Positions 62,837-64,000 of a stretch of 64,000 bases of DNA are shown here, piece by piece. Source of the DNA: Magnetospira sp. QH-2 (lineage in GTDB: Bacteria > Pseudomonadota > Alphaproteobacteria > Rhodospirillales > Magnetospiraceae); NCBI RefSeq assembly GCF_000968135.1, contig NZ_FO538765.1:2492001-2556000 (forward strand), in the 5' to 3' direction. Under the pieces are notes generated by a model, which was not told where the DNA came from, made no database searches, and worked only from the letters and a program-made list of their open reading frames with translations. Each line of letters begins with the position of its first letter. Within the stretch, counting starts at the first letter, position 1. The translations under genes were made by a program, and so were the position numbers.

Positions 62837-64000
62837 ATGACCGATACGTCGCAAAAGGAAAAGCACAGGCGATTCGTCGCCTTCGCCTTTGCTTTGTCTG
62901 ATCTCCTGATCGAGATCGATACCGATTTCAAAATCCATTTTGCCGAAGGGTCCATTGCCGGCTTGCATTGGCCGGGCATTGAGCATCTACAGGATCTTGT
63001 GGGTAAGGATTTCCGATCCTGCGTGGTCAAAAAGGACCGCGCGCTGATGGAATCGTCCATCGACAATATGAAGCGCAGCGGGAGACTCTCGCCAATCTCC
63101 ATCAATTTGGCCACCCAAGGCAAAGATTCGCCGGTGATCCTTGGGGGCTTTTTCCTGCCCAGCAAGGAGATTCGCTTCAATCTCTCCATGACCTTGAACA
63201 ACAAGCTGTATTGTCAGGAAAGCCCGGCTCTGGCTCGTGACGAAACCTCCGGCCTGTTGGAGGCCGACACCTTTACCGCCAAGGCCAAGGAGCGCGCCGT
63301 CACCGGCAAGATGAACGAGTCCGAGTTGGAAATGGGCATGGTCGTGGTGGCCGGCCTGAAGGAGCTCAAGGAATCCGGCGATCCGGCCAAGGTGGAGGAA
63401 TTCCTGCACAAGCTGGGATCCATGTTGCGGGCCTGGAGCCTTGGCGGCGATACCGCCGGTCTGGTTGGCGACGAGAAATTCTCTTTTGTCGGCGAGGAAG
63501 GCCTGGACGCCCAGAAGATGGCCGCCATTCAGGAAGAAGCCGATGCCATCCTTGGTGCGGACGCGGCCAAGTTGTCGATCAATTCGGTCACGGCCAATCT
63601 GGATACCACCAACCTGAGCGAGGAAGACGCCTCCAAGGCCTTGGTCCATTGCCTGCAACAGTTCGCCAAGAGCGAACCCGGCACCTTCAACATCAAGTCC
63701 CTGTCCGAAGGGGTGACCGACTACCTCGACGGCACCATGGGCCGTATCAAGCAGATCCGAGAGCTCATTGAGTCACGGAACTTCAACATCGCGTTCCAGC
63801 CCATTGTCGACCTGAAAACCCGGGCGGTGGATCATTACGAAGTGCTGTCGCGATTCGAGGGCGAGATGAGTCCGCTGGAGCTGATCCAGTTCGCGGAATC
63901 GGTGGACATGATTCATGACCTGGATCTGGTCATTGTGCAGCAAACCTACAGCACTCTGGTGCAACGGGAGAAAAAGGAAGGCTGGCGGCCGCGGGTTTCC
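62837..64000 (+). CDS. EAL-domain protein (3' truncated by window end)
   Basis: The frame is open for 388 codons to the last base, so the C-terminus is missing. A ~310-residue N-terminal region precedes the start of an EAL phosphodiesterase domain: FNIAFQPIVDL, then YEVLSRFEG, where EVL stands at the EAL site. The EAL domain breaks c-di-GMP to pGpG if the later metal residues, outside the window, are intact. The N-terminal part opens PAS-like (FAFALSDLLIEIDTDFKIHF) and then becomes helical and acidic. It lies downstream of the hemerythrin-like gene in the same direction, which hints at a common unit. Confidence 0.85.
   Translation, partial: MTDTSQKEKHRRFVAFAFALSDLLIEIDTDFKIHFAEGSIAGLHWPGIEHLQDLVGKDFRSCVVKKDRALMESSIDNMKRSGRLSPISINLATQGKDSPVILGGFFLPSKEIRFNLSMTLNNKLYCQESPALARDETSGLLEADTFTAKAKERAVTGKMNESELEMGMVVVAGLKELKESGDPAKVEEFLHKLGSMLRAWSLGGDTAGLVGDEKFSFVGEEGLDAQKMAAIQEEADAILGADAAKLSINSVTANLDTTNLSEEDASKALVHCLQQFAKSEPGTFNIKSLSEGVTDYLDGTMGRIKQIRELIESRNFNIAFQPIVDLKTRAVDHYEVLSRFEGEMSPLELIQFAESVDMIHDLDLVIVQQTYSTLVQREKKEGWRPRVS

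Overview
The window looks like chromosomal DNA of an alphaproteobacterium of the Rhodospirillales type. The gene order rne - N-acetylmuramoyl-L-alanine amidase - PBP1a - prfB, the run hisG - hisD - UPF0262 - phosphatase - infA - maf - rng - yacG - tRNA-Phe, the DUF1013/TrcR gene beside a quinone oxidoreductase, and a folate-dependent TrmFO all fit that class. Abundant PAS kinases, free receivers, hemerythrins, a diguanylate cyclase and an EAL protein suggest a free-living, environment-sensing, probably aquatic bacterium. A closer placement (for example near Magnetospira or Magnetospirillum) is only a guess. Coding sequence is GC-rich throughout, except around 46.1-50 kb.

Layout. 1-1.9 kb: 3' end of an FAD oxidoreductase, a TerB-like protein, a small reverse-strand ORF and a hemerythrin. 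2-5.6 kb (minus): the branched-chain amino acid operon ilvB-ilvH-ilvC, ending in a clear terminator. 5.8-14.3 kb (minus): a compact signalling cluster of a membrane histidine kinase, an Rcp1-like receiver, a receiver-PAS protein, a CheB-CheR-PAS fusion and a PAS histidine kinase. 14.5-19.9 kb: propionyl-CoA synthetase, an LpxR-like outer-membrane lipid A deacylase, a repeat-rich intergenic region, a diguanylate cyclase and a membrane rhodanese. 20-24.5 kb: trmFO, a degenerate receiver, a periplasmic hydrolase, a squalene/phytoene-synthase-like protein and Fe superoxide dismutase. 24.6-33.2 kb: RNase E, cell-wall amidase, PBP1a, an Rcp1-like receiver and prfB with a programmed +1 frameshift. 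33.2-38.6 kb: a DUF255 thioredoxin-like protein, a DUF455 ferritin-like protein, a hybrid kinase and tRNA-Val. 38.8-46.1 kb: N-formylglutamate amidohydrolase, then the his/infA/maf/rng/yacG run, ending with tRNA-Phe.

46.1-52.5 kb reads as accessory DNA. It holds an IS30-like transposase remnant just after tRNA-Phe, a complete tripartite tricarboxylate transporter (tctC-tctB-tctA), a long palindromic element, a pair of CYTH or CYTH-like genes and a membrane acyltransferase. 52.7-57 kb encodes a 1404-residue FecR-domain protein with coiled-coil, calcium-binding, pre-peptidase-like repeat and RTX-like C-terminal regions, probably an exported surface protein. 57-64 kb: a DUF6378-like small protein, quinone oxidoreductase, TrcR, a Cys-rich small protein, GNAT, PiuC-like dioxygenase, alanine-glyoxylate aminotransferase, a second hemerythrin-like protein and an EAL protein cut by the window end.

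No complete novel multi-gene system with a firm function is evident. The most unusual items are the 34-bp tandem palindromes at 17.65 kb with a degenerate copy at 1.4 kb, a dispersed inverted-repeat element present in two orientations, the palindromic element at 49.8 kb, the CYTH gene pair, the receiver that lacks its phospho-acceptor, and the large FecR/RTX protein.
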